From contig NZ_KB904364.1 in the NCBI RefSeq assembly GCF_000380065.1, positions 1 to 64,000 of the forward strand: 64,000 nt of DNA, given 5' to 3'. The notes under the pieces were generated by a model. The model did not search any database. It was not told the origin of the DNA and was given only the letters and a program-made list of their open reading frames with translations. Both the position numbers and the translations under genes were made by a program. Positions 16,747-24,363 of this stretch are shown piece after piece; position 1 is the first letter of the stretch; each line of letters begins with the position of its first letter. The DNA is from Streptococcus massiliensis DSM 18628. Its GTDB lineage: Bacteria > Bacillota > Bacilli > Lactobacillales > Streptococcaceae.

Positions 16747-16807
16747 AAATTTAAGCACCTCCAAAATCAAATAATTATTTATAATTATACCATTTTTTCG
16801 CTTAGTT

Positions 16808-18268
16808 TTATAGGTCTAACTCGTTCCGCTTTACCTGTAATAGTTGCTTTTCTTGTCCCTGTATCTGCTCTATACAGGTTTTAACTTTTTCTGCCTGTTC
16901 TACTTCTTCTCTTATCTCTAATATTTGATTGTAAAGGCTCTTTTTCTCTTTCTTCAAAGTGGTAACTTCTGTTTCCCATTTACTGATGGCTAAGTTCTTA
17001 CTTTCTCCTAAATGCTCTTTCAAATATTTCTTGGCACTCTCAAATAAAATAAGTTCTGCTGTATGCTCGTTATAAAAATCTTCCTGTTTACTTTTCTTTA
17101 ATTTTGCATAGACTTTGTAGGTGTCTTTATTCTTCAAATATTTTTCTGACTGGTCGATGAGTTGTGTTTTTTCATCAATCTTTTTCTCGGTATCTTTTAA
17201 GACTCTTGTGGTCTTGTAATTCTTATCTCGTAAATTAGTAATGCTTTCTTTTAATTGATTGATACTTGTAATGTTTTTCTCTTTGAGTAACTGATAACTT
17301 TCAATATATTTCTCTAAATCTGCATTATTCTTATCTGCATTTTTATGGATAAGATTTTCAAAGATGAATAACAGGTTATCTTTGGGTGGGAGGGTGGATT
17401 TTGTATTTTCTTTTTCTGTTTTTTCTTCTTTTCCAATTCCTCTTATCCAATTTAGTAATGCCTTTATTCTTCTTGAGATTTCTCTTAAAATCATATTTTG
17501 ATGTTTGATTTCTCGGTTGATATTTCCTCTGTCTGTGGCTATGCCTTTCTTCTCCATTTGGGTTGCTGATGCTCCTAAATGAATGGTAGGTATTTGCTCT
17601 ATGCCTTGTCTTTGATAAGAGCGGTGATCCACTTTGTCTTGTATGCTGTTTTCTTCAAGATATTTGTTTGTAATGTCTGCCCATGCTTTTCGCCATTCTT
17701 CTGCTTTGTATTGCTCATTCCAATCTGTTGTATTTATCTTTCTTGTTTTGTAATTGCCATTTCTAAGTTTTACTTTCTCGCCATTTTCATCAAGGATATA
17801 TTCCTTTTTTGATTTTGCTCCCCATGTTTTATCTTCGTTTAATGGTCGCATGGTTAGTAAGATATGAGCGTGTGGGTTTCCGTCATTTTTATCGTGTAGG
17901 GCAATATCGGCACACATACCGACTTTCACAAAATTTTCTTTTACATACTCTCTTACAAGTTCTATCTGTTTTTCTCGGTCTAACTCTTTGGGTAAGGCAA
18001 TTTCTATTTCTCTCGCAAGCTGTGAGTTTTTGCTTTTTTCTATTTTCTCGACACTGTTCCATAGTGTTCCTCTATCTAAAAATTCTTGTGGTGCGTTTTG
18101 CGGTAAAAGAATTTCAGTATGGGCTATTCCGCCCTTTCTTGTAAAGTCGTGGACTACTCCGTCATACTCGTTTTTTATATTTTCGCCACTTCGATACGCA
18201 GAAGCTGCTACTGCACTTTTGCCTTTGCCTCTTGAGATAATCTTTATGCAAAGATGATATATCGCCAT
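16808..18268 (-). CDS. MobA/MobL-type (MobQ) relaxase of IME-1
   Basis: The 486-residue relaxase is almost the same as that of IME-2: identical length, the same N-terminus and the same HDKNDGNPHAHILLTMRPL metal motif, with most differences in the coiled-coil C-terminal half. It nicks oriT and pilots the strand. The start is behind AAAGGAGG. Having two such genes 4.7 kb apart in direct orientation makes the region prone to homologous deletion. Confidence 0.92.
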   Translation of the reverse strand: MAIYHLCIKIISRGKGKSAVAASAYRSGENIKNEYDGVVHDFTRKGGIAHTEILLPQNAPQEFLDRGTLWNSVEKIEKSKNSQLAREIEIALPKELDREKQIELVREYVKENFVKVGMCADIALHDKNDGNPHAHILLTMRPLNEDKTWGAKSKKEYILDENGEKVKLRNGNYKTRKINTTDWNEQYKAEEWRKAWADITNKYLEENSIQDKVDHRSYQRQGIEQIPTIHLGASATQMEKKGIATDRGNINREIKHQNMILREISRRIKALLNWIRGIGKEEKTEKENTKSTLPPKDNLLFIFENLIHKNADKNNADLEKYIESYQLLKEKNITSINQLKESITNLRDKNYKTTRVLKDTEKKIDEKTQLIDQSEKYLKNKDTYKVYAKLKKSKQEDFYNEHTAELILFESAKKYLKEHLGESKNLAISKWETEVTTLKKEKKSLYNQILEIREEVEQAEKVKTCIEQIQGQEKQLLQVKRNELDL

Positions 18269-18509
18269 AAGAAAAAACCTCCTTTCATTTTTCGATATGG
18301 TTATGGTGGCGATAGATAAGACTTCCTAAAAAAATCGGATAGCTTTTTATCCGATTTCTTTTGGGAAGTACACAAGGGGTAGGAAATTTATTTCCGTAGG
18401 GGAGTGTAACTCCCCTGTATCAGCGTTAGCTGATATGCCCTCTGCTAAGAGCCTTCGGAGAACGCACGCACCTGTTAAGGTGTATATGTGCGCCCTTGTA
18501 AACAAGGGA
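18269..18509 (+). other. Probable oriT of IME-1
   Basis: This is the same organisation as 12,081-12,319: hairpins GGGGAG/CTCCCC and ATCAGC/GCTGAT, then CACCT-GTTA-AGGTG (about 18,469-18,482) followed by TATATGTGCGCCCTTG. GTGCGCCCT fits the MobQ nick consensus even better than the IME-2 copy, while the base before it differs (ATGTG instead of AAGTG). The nick is expected after 18,492. Confidence 0.72.
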
Positions 18510-18830
18510 CTATTCCTCGATGTCCGTTACAATCTCTTGGTTTTCTATATTTTTACTTTCTGTTTCTTCTCTGCTTTCAATGATTTTTAGTATTTTAAGA
18601 TTGGCTTCTTCTTTACGAATTAGAGATGTGATGAGCTGATAAAATTCATCTTTGGTTAAATCCTTGCTTTCGGTAAAGATACTTTCAAAGACTGCCCCTT
18701 TTTCATATATCCTTTTATCTCTCTTTTTTCGTTCTTCCTGTTTCTGCTGACTGATGAGCTTTTTCCTTTTGTTTTGTAACTGCTTGATTTCTTCATCTGC
18801 CATTAAGATTTTTTCTTCAATGTTTTTCAT
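18510..18830 (-). CDS. DUF3847 protein, mobilization accessory (IME-1)
   Basis: This 106-residue homologue of the protein at 12,320-12,640 has the same coiled-coil N-terminus and a diverged C-terminal third. It precedes oriT and the relaxase gene. It probably helps assemble the relaxosome, by analogy with MobC. The ribosome site is AGGGAGG. Confidence 0.8.
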   Translation of the reverse strand: MKNIEEKILMADEEIKQLQNKRKKLISQQKQEERKKRDKRIYEKGAVFESIFTESKDLTKDEFYQLITSLIRKEEANLKILKIIESREETESKNIENQEIVTDIEE

Positions 18831-18868
18831 TTTCTCGTTTCCTCCCTTTCTAATTTTGAGTAAAGAAA

Positions 18869-18896
18869 AACAGTAAACCTTTTTTGATTTACTGTT
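18869..18896 (-). terminator. Terminator after cargo unit E
   Basis: The AACAGTAAA/TTTACTGTT stem, followed by a T run on the minus strand, is almost identical to the hairpins at 9422, 12,675 and 15,618. Confidence 0.85.
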
Positions 18897-18921
18897 CCTG
18901 TGGTAATTTTTATTAAATTGT

Positions 18922-19936
18922 TAGTTCTACAAACTGAGATTTAACGATCCGAATTTATCCACTGATGCAGTTCTTCCGATACACGCGCATCAACATCAAT
19001 TCGCGCCTGCTTACATTCTTTCGGATATTGCTTTGCCTCTTGAAAACACATACCGATAAACAGGCCGGAACCCACGGGAAGAATCCCTGTGAGCATGGTC
19101 TGCGGAAACATAAAATGCGTTCCATGTTCATAGGTCATGAGAACTACGCTGTTATCCGCCTTCTTTTCTTTCAGTCTGTCACCCATTCTGCGAATGTATT
19201 TGCAAGTATCCCAGAGCACGTCATCCTCCGCCCCGATCAGCAGAATGCGGCCTTTTATGTTTTCAACTTTAATTTTTTCTTCTTCCTGCAGAGGATGCCT
19301 TTTCTCCGATTCATCAAACATATCGCGGCTGGCAACCATTGCCCCACGCCGTTTGGATTCTTCAGAAATCTTCTGCCAGTATTCCGGGTGCCGGTACGCG
19401 TAGGGCAGGTACGGGAGCGGCTCGCCATGATACGAAACGGAGGACTCCCCATCCCCGGGCCGCTCATGGGCGCCGTCCTTTCCGTCCTGATAAAAGCCCT
19501 CCATCAAAAAATCAGAGGGAGAAACGGCAATGGTCAGCGTGATTTCCGGAAAGTAAGACGCCGCGACAAGCGCAAGCATCCCAGTTGTTGATGCACCCAT
19601 AATCCCAATTTTTTCATTGCCCATCGTTTTAAGAAAAGCAATCGCTTTCTCGAAGCGTTCGAGCGGATAGTTATGGTGGCCGTAATCCTTCTTTGCCGGA
19701 GACATGGTAAGTACATTCAGTCCTCTTTTTTGCAGCCATTTAACGCCGCCCTTTGCCATTAAATCTTTTGTATCATCTCCGAGCATGGCGATGATACCGC
19801 ACTTGCCGCCATTCGGATTCGGCCAGTATACGCCGTTATAGCCATCTTTCTCTATTGTTTTGATTTCTTTTTTCACATCTCACATCTCCTCTGAAAATTC
19901 TAATTCGTTTATCTATATTGACTAATATTATAGCAT
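18922..19936 (-). other. Putative cargo unit E (BAAT-like hydrolase)
   Basis: The upstream edge TGC-TATAAT (19,927-19,932) lies after the TnpW stop, and AAATTCTAATTC is at 19,895-19,906. The downstream edge TAGTTCTACAAACTG (18,922-18,936) is followed by AGATTT, matching units A and C. Confidence 0.5.
18941..19876 (-). CDS. BAAT-like acyl hydrolase/alpha-beta hydrolase (cargo)
   Basis: The 311 residues start at GTG 19,876 nine bases after GGAG. The product resembles the C-terminal domain of bile acid-CoA:amino acid N-acyltransferase/acyl-CoA thioesterase-like hydrolases: GIMGASTTGMLAL is the nucleophile elbow, GRILLIGAEDDVLWD carries the acid and YEHGTHFMFP the His. The true substrate is unknown. 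The gene is clearly richer in GC than its neighbours, so it was acquired from another source. It is monocistronic, with its own promoter and terminator. Confidence 0.75.
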   Translation of the reverse strand: MKKEIKTIEKDGYNGVYWPNPNGGKCGIIAMLGDDTKDLMAKGGVKWLQKRGLNVLTMSPAKKDYGHHNYPLERFEKAIAFLKTMGNEKIGIMGASTTGMLALVAASYFPEITLTIAVSPSDFLMEGFYQDGKDGAHERPGDGESSVSYHGEPLPYLPYAYRHPEYWQKISEESKRRGAMVASRDMFDESEKRHPLQEEEKIKVENIKGRILLIGAEDDVLWDTCKYIRRMGDRLKEKKADNSVVLMTYEHGTHFMFPQTMLTGILPVGSGLFIGMCFQEAKQYPKECKQARIDVDARVSEELHQWINSDR

Positions 19937-19978
19937 TTTTTTCGATATTTTTCTACTGTCATATTTCTCTACTCACTA

Positions 19979-20170
19979 CTATTTACCCTTTGAATGTATA
20001 ACTTTGAACATTTTATCTTGAAATGTTTCTTTACTATTTTTATCAAAATATATCTCTGTTATAAAGGTCTTTCCATTTATCTTCTTTGTAAGAATACCAT
20101 CTGGCTTTTGGAGTTTTGGTTGTTCTTCTGTCTGTATTTCTTTCATATCTGTTTTCTCATTTTCTGCCAT
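19979..20170 (-). CDS. TnpW-like small transposon protein (IME-1)
   Basis: This 63-residue protein starts behind AAAGGAGG. The half ILTKKINGKTFITEIYFDKNSKETFQDKMFKVI has the TnpW pattern seen also in the 54-residue protein of IME-2 (9,227-9,391). Here it lies directly behind the recombinase gene, whereas in IME-2 it is at the far end, so the gene order has been shuffled between the two elements. The function is unknown. Confidence 0.65.
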   Translation of the reverse strand: MAENEKTDMKEIQTEEQPKLQKPDGILTKKINGKTFITEIYFDKNSKETFQDKMFKVIHSKGK

Positions 20171-20196
20171 TTAGTTCCTCCTTTCTACTTGCACAA

Positions 20197-20229
20197 AAAA
20201 AGATTTCCTGTACTTAGGAAACCTCTTTT
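20197..20229 (-). terminator. Terminator downstream of the IME-1 recombinase gene
   Basis: The AAAGAGGTTTCCT/AGGAAATCTTT stem with a long T run on the minus strand lies 22 bp after the recombinase stop codon. Confidence 0.85.
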
Positions 20230-20250
20230 GCGATTGGTTGATATTTGGTT

Positions 20251-22089
20251 TTAGGTTGTTGCTTGTAACTTCTTTTTTGCCCTGTATTCTCTTGCTTTTA
20301 ATTTTTCATACTCTCGGCACTTTTCAAGGTTTTTGGCTCGGTATTCTTTGTAATATGCCCTACGATATGCTCTGGCTTTTTCTTTCTTTGCTTCTTCTAT
20401 TTCTTCCCTCATTTGTAGCATTTCTTCTTTTGTCGGCTCTATCTGTTTTGTAAGTTCATTTTCAAATTTTCCGATATAGTTAAAATAAATCTCTATTCGC
20501 TGAACAACATATTTTGCTCTTTTTATATCTCTTTCATGTACTATGATTTTACTGATAAACTCATTGATAATGGTGGGGGTAAGTTCTTCAAAGTTGGAAT
20601 AGCTTTCTGCAAGTCTGATAAATCTCTTTGCTCTTTTGTTTGCATTTTCACATTCGGATAAGCGTTCTTTGATTTCTTCTTTTTCTTCTTTTAAGGTGTA
20701 ATATTCTTCTGCATACTTTCTTGATAACTGTTCATAGCGTTCTGTATCCATATTTCCAAGTGCATTATCTTCATAGAGCTTATTCATCACTCTTTCTATC
20801 TGTTCCATTCGGTCTGTGATTTGTGGCATACGCTTTTGGTTCTTCTTGACTTCTTCGGTCTGTTCTTTATACAGACTTTTCTTTACAAGTTTCTCAAATT
20901 CTGCTTTGTTTTCCAAAGAATACTGTGCTATCTTTCGCAAGACTTCTGCAATATTTTCCATGACTTCATCTACATCAATGCGATGTGGGGAGTTGCATTT
21001 AGGGTGCTTTGCTTTTCCTTTGGCATATTCACTGCAATAGGTTACATGCTGTACTTTTCCGTTTTTGTGTATGGTGCGAATGTGCATTTTAGTTCCACAA
21101 TCTTTACAGTACATCAAACCTGATAGTGCGTGAATTTCTCCGTCTCCGTTTGGTCTTTTGACAGGTGCGTTTTTTAGCATACGCTCTACATTTTCAAAGG
21201 TAGTTCTATCTATTATCGGCTCATGGACATTTTCTGTTATTTGCCATTTGCTTTTATCTACATAATGGTTTCTCTTATCTCTGTAATGCTTTTCGGTTTT
21301 GAAGTTGACTACATCGCCACAATACTCCTGTCTTTTCAGTATGCGTGTTAGGGTTGCTTTGTTCCAGTTATATCTGTTTTCCTCATTGAGAGGTTTGCTT
21401 TTGGCTGTTCCTCTGTCTTGTTGTTTCATATAAAAGGCTGGGGTTAGTATTTCTTTTTCTTTCAGATAAACGGCTATCTGATTTCTGTTTTTCCCCTCCA
21501 TAAATAGCCTAAAAATGAGTTTTACAACTTCGGCAGCTTCTCTATCGACTATCCAATAATCTTTGTTGTTAGGGTCTTTTATATAGCCGTATGGAGCTTC
21601 TGTTGCGACAGGCTTTCCGTTTGCTCCTTTGGTCTTAATTCCTGTTTTTACTTTCTTGCTGATGTCTCTTGCATACCACTCTGACATGATGTTGATAAAG
21701 GGGGCAAATTCCAATGTGTTTTGGTCAATACTGTCTATACCGTTATTGATGGCGATAAAGCGTACATTGTTTCTTCTAAATATCTCCATTGCATTACCGA
21801 CTTGAAGATAATCTCTTCCCCATCTCGTCATATCTTTCATGATGACAATTCCGATTTTGCCTTGCTCTACATCGCTTATCATCTGTGTATAAGCTGAACG
21901 GTCAAAGAACCTACCGCTTTCATCATCGTCGATATAGTGGCGAATGTTTATCAGCTTTTTATCTCTTGCATACCTTTCTAAAAATGCTTTTTGATTGACA
22001 ATACTATTACTCTCGCCACCATCTCTATCTTCATCACCAACTGAAAGGCGGGAGTATAGTGCTGTGATTTTATTGTGATATTCTATCAT
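20251..22089 (-). CDS. Large serine recombinase (TnpX/TndX-like), IME-1
   Basis: The 612 residues have a resolvase domain with catalytic Ser in YSRLSVGDE, the VIMKDMTRWGRDYLQVG segment, a recombinase domain, a zinc ribbon (YCKDCGTKMH ... CSEYAKGK) and a long C-terminal coiled coil ending in an arginine/alanine-rich tail. It belongs to the TnpX/TndX group but is only distantly similar to the IME-2 enzyme. It starts behind AAAGGAGG about 55 bp from the virD4 junction and is expected to excise IME-1 and restore the gene. Confidence 0.92.
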   Translation of the reverse strand: MIEYHNKITALYSRLSVGDEDRDGGESNSIVNQKAFLERYARDKKLINIRHYIDDDESGRFFDRSAYTQMISDVEQGKIGIVIMKDMTRWGRDYLQVGNAMEIFRRNNVRFIAINNGIDSIDQNTLEFAPFINIMSEWYARDISKKVKTGIKTKGANGKPVATEAPYGYIKDPNNKDYWIVDREAAEVVKLIFRLFMEGKNRNQIAVYLKEKEILTPAFYMKQQDRGTAKSKPLNEENRYNWNKATLTRILKRQEYCGDVVNFKTEKHYRDKRNHYVDKSKWQITENVHEPIIDRTTFENVERMLKNAPVKRPNGDGEIHALSGLMYCKDCGTKMHIRTIHKNGKVQHVTYCSEYAKGKAKHPKCNSPHRIDVDEVMENIAEVLRKIAQYSLENKAEFEKLVKKSLYKEQTEEVKKNQKRMPQITDRMEQIERVMNKLYEDNALGNMDTERYEQLSRKYAEEYYTLKEEKEEIKERLSECENANKRAKRFIRLAESYSNFEELTPTIINEFISKIIVHERDIKRAKYVVQRIEIYFNYIGKFENELTKQIEPTKEEMLQMREEIEEAKKEKARAYRRAYYKEYRAKNLEKCREYEKLKAREYRAKKKLQATT

Positions 22090-22139
22090 GGCATTATCCT
22101 CCTTTTTTGTGTCTATATATCACTCCTGTTCAGTTAATA

Positions 22140-22478
22140 TTATGCAACCCATCGTGCTGAACCATACTCTTTCCCCTGTCGGAACTTTTTTGCATTTTTA
22201 CCTTTGGTATAGACAATAAATTTAATTAAAGCCGCCACTCCCACGCCCATTAAAACATCAGTCGGATGAATACTTGGAATAAAGCTCATGGTGTTAAGTT
22301 CCAATATTCCTTGGAAAATTTTGTCTATTACATCGCCACCCGTATATGCTCTTACATGGTGAGAGAAGATGTTGCAAATATATAAAAATGCAAGATAGGG
22401 AATGTTCTGCTTTAGAAACTTTGCCTTATCTTGCACTTTGAATAAGCCTTTGATGTCTTTTAATATCTTATCTATCAT
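22140..22478 (-). pseudogene. virD4: VirD4 coupling protein, N-terminal piece (first of three)
   Basis: About 110 codons give the membrane-anchoring N-terminus of VirD4: two hydrophobic segments (about 25-40 and 72-90) and KNAKKFRQGKEYGSARW. The last two residues before the stop are read from IME-1. The start codon overlaps the pcfB stop (ATGA), the normal operon arrangement. This piece has no ATPase motifs. Together the three pieces would give about 595 residues, the usual size of the family. Confidence 0.9.
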
Positions 22479-22960
22479 AGGCTCTGCTCCTTTTGTTTAT
22501 TCTTGACTTTATCTTTAGAAATAGTATTCTTTGCCATCTCTTTGAATTTCTCTATGTTCTCATGAATTGACTCCTTATTTTTCTCTTTCTTCTCAATATT
22601 TGAAAGCACTTTTTGAAAAGCTTTATTCATAACTTTTGTATCTTTTGCTTGGAAAAATACCGAATGTGTACCTGTTTCCTTATCTTTCATCACTGAGAAT
22701 TTAACACCATGTTTATTCAATTCTTTTTTTAGTTCTTTTAATTCACCATCTTTAACATTGATTTCTTCAAGCTGACCTTTCTTAACCATATCTTTTAGTT
22801 TGATTTCATTTCCCTCAGCCTTGATAAGTTTATCTAAGCCACCATGTTGTTTAGATCTCTGTTGTAACTTCTTTACCTGGCTTAAGATTTCTTGGTAGGT
22901 TGCCTTTAAGACATTCACTTCAATATTAACTACTCTATTAGAAATTTCTTCATTTATCAT
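22475..22960 (-). CDS. PcfB/DUF3801 family conjugation protein
   Basis: The 161 residues match the PcfB family (DUF3801): an N-terminal helix region, the central KELNKHGVKFSVMKDKETGTHSVFFQAKD fold and a lysine-rich C-terminal tail. In Tn1549-like elements and pCF10 the gene precedes the coupling protein, and the product is thought to be a relaxosome/coupling accessory protein. It overlaps both neighbours by a few bases, so it is part of a tight operon. Confidence 0.88.
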   Translation of the reverse strand: MINEEISNRVVNIEVNVLKATYQEILSQVKKLQQRSKQHGGLDKLIKAEGNEIKLKDMVKKGQLEEINVKDGELKELKKELNKHGVKFSVMKDKETGTHSVFFQAKDTKVMNKAFQKVLSNIEKKEKNKESIHENIEKFKEMAKNTISKDKVKNKQKEQSL

Positions 22961-23997
22961 TAGTAACCTCCTTCCCTCATATCATAACTAACAAGTGCTG
23001 TATAATAGGCATCCATATTGCTTGGGGCATTATATGCTGCCGTTAAGATAAATGCTCTTACATTTCTTATTTTTGATTCGTTCTCTGATAAAGCATTTAC
23101 AAGATACTCCATATGCGAAGAATCTAATTCTCTAAATCTCTCTTGAACAACATATGCTGGTAATTTTGTTTGATTTATTGTGACTGTATCTTCCGCATTT
23201 AATACCATAACATCAGCTAAAACTTTAATTATTTCATCAAAGGTTTTAGCAATAATCTTATTGCCCAGTTTCATATGTTCGTTGTATCCTGTGCTTTCTC
23301 TTAATTCTTCTAAACAAGATTTATATGATTTTATTTGTTTACGTCCTTCCTCCATTCTGTCCCCTGAATAAAACAGATCTCTTTCATAGATGGGTAGGTG
23401 GGAGGAATTCTCTGTAGAAATATCTGAAGTAATCTTTGATGAATTATTTGTAGTAATCTCTGGTAATGGTTCATGCAAGTTGCCATAATGCACTGGTAGA
23501 TTTTCATCAAATGCATCGGTGCTAATTGCCTCATTGCATTGATTGATTTTGCCCTCTTCCATTGGTGCATTTTGCCCTAATGCATTAGACATAGCTCTTT
23601 TACTTACTTGTTCTAATATTTTTCTTTCTTCCTCTTGTTTTCTTTGATTTAGTTCAAGATAAAGTTCTTCTAATTTCTTGTCATTTATTGTGTACCACTT
23701 CGTTTTGTCTCTAGGATCTTTATTATAATTACCGACTAAAAGATAGCCCGCTTTTTCAAGCTTAGAAAAAGTTCGTTTCACTGTATCAACACTTAAATAG
23801 TCGAAATCTTTTTCTTGCCATGCTCGTATTGAGTTATATGTCCAATACTTGCCATCATGATAATTGTTGCCAGACTTCTTATTTATTTCAATCCAGTAAT
23901 TTATTTGTTGAAGCACAAGAGCTTCATTTAAACCTAGTTCTCTGGCTAATGCTTTATTTGCCAGTATTGGTTGTTCATCAAATAAATACATACTCAT
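22960..23997 (-). CDS. DUF6017 / replication initiator-like protein of the ICE
   Basis: The 345-residue protein has an N-terminal winged-helix-like part (about 10-120, with LGLNEALVLQQINYWIE and LSVDTVKRTFSKLEKAGYL, as in DnaD/RepA-type initiators), a low-complexity linker (about 150-215) and a C-terminal domain of the DUF6017 type. Homologues are constant in Tn1549-like ICEs and are often called replication initiator A-like. It may replicate the excised circle; this is inferred. The start is behind AAAGGAGG. Confidence 0.82.
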   Translation of the reverse strand: MSMYLFDEQPILANKALARELGLNEALVLQQINYWIEINKKSGNNYHDGKYWTYNSIRAWQEKDFDYLSVDTVKRTFSKLEKAGYLLVGNYNKDPRDKTKWYTINDKKLEELYLELNQRKQEEERKILEQVSKRAMSNALGQNAPMEEGKINQCNEAISTDAFDENLPVHYGNLHEPLPEITTNNSSKITSDISTENSSHLPIYERDLFYSGDRMEEGRKQIKSYKSCLEELRESTGYNEHMKLGNKIIAKTFDEIIKVLADVMVLNAEDTVTINQTKLPAYVVQERFRELDSSHMEYLVNALSENESKIRNVRAFILTAAYNAPSNMDAYYTALVSYDMREGGY

Positions 23998-24031
23998 ATC
24001 ATCGCCTCCTTTCTCTTAAATTTAGGCATAG

Positions 24032-24063
24032 AAAAAGACGATAGATTTATATTCCATCGTCTT
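24032..24063 (-). terminator. Terminator between CD1845-like and DUF6017 genes
   Basis: The AAGACGAT..ATCGTCTT stem with a T run on the minus strand is nearly the same as the hairpin at 7,370-7,402. Confidence 0.8.
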
Positions 24064-24070
24064 AACTCTC

Positions 24071-24352
24071 TTATATTTCCTTTAATGGATCTTTTGCTAC
24101 TTCAAGGTATGCTGTAATCCACAGTGCAATTTTAGGTAGCCCATAAGGACTGATCAAGAATGACAGTAGTAATGCTGCTATTCCTGTTGCCATATCTTTT
24201 TGTATAAAGCAAGCTACTGCTCCTATAAATACTAGAAAAGATATTATACCTAAAATCATTCCACTAACTTTTATAATAAATTTTAGAAAAGCAATTAGTA
24301 TCGACAAGAGCAATATTATTGGAAATAAGATAATTTTCAATGCCCATCTCAT
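24071..24352 (-). CDS. CD1845-type small membrane protein of the ICE
   Basis: This 93-residue, strongly hydrophobic protein has about three membrane segments and ends in a short acidic/basic tail (EVAKDPLKEI). It matches the CD1845-type proteins found in Tn1549-like ICEs. The function is unknown. It lies 11 bp after the KilA-N gene and before a terminator. Confidence 0.75.
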   Translation of the reverse strand: MRWALKIILFPIILLLSILIAFLKFIIKVSGMILGIISFLVFIGAVACFIQKDMATGIAALLLSFLISPYGLPKIALWITAYLEVAKDPLKEI

Positions 24353-24363
24353 AACACACCTCT

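Larger units (their letters stand above)
15673..16793 (-). other. Putative cargo unit D (SnoaL-like plus SAP-domain genes)
   Basis: The upstream edge TGG-TATAAT (16,784-16,789) follows the relaxase stop codon, with AAATAATTATTT next to it. The downstream edge TGGTTTAGCAAGCTG (15,673-15,687) is the most diverged copy, but the sequence after it (AACAATTTAATAAAA on the minus strand) is the same as in unit E. Confidence 0.45.
15540..22152 (-). mobile_element. IME-1: Tn4451-like integrative mobilizable element in virD4
   Basis: The virD4 frame breaks after ..GSARW at ATGGG (22,148-22,152 on the complement) and resumes at another ATGGG (15,540-15,544). The roughly 6.6 kb between encode a 612-residue serine recombinase, TnpW-like protein, a BAAT-like hydrolase, DUF3847 protein, oriT, relaxase, a SnoaL-like protein and a SAP-domain protein. 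The 5-bp repeat is consistent with the recombinase crossover core. Confidence 0.88.

Noticed and set aside
7416-19936. Classical integron with attC sites
   Set aside because: No IntI-type integrase with its extra helix is near, the palindromes lack the GTTRRRY core pattern, and cargo units are not in one array.
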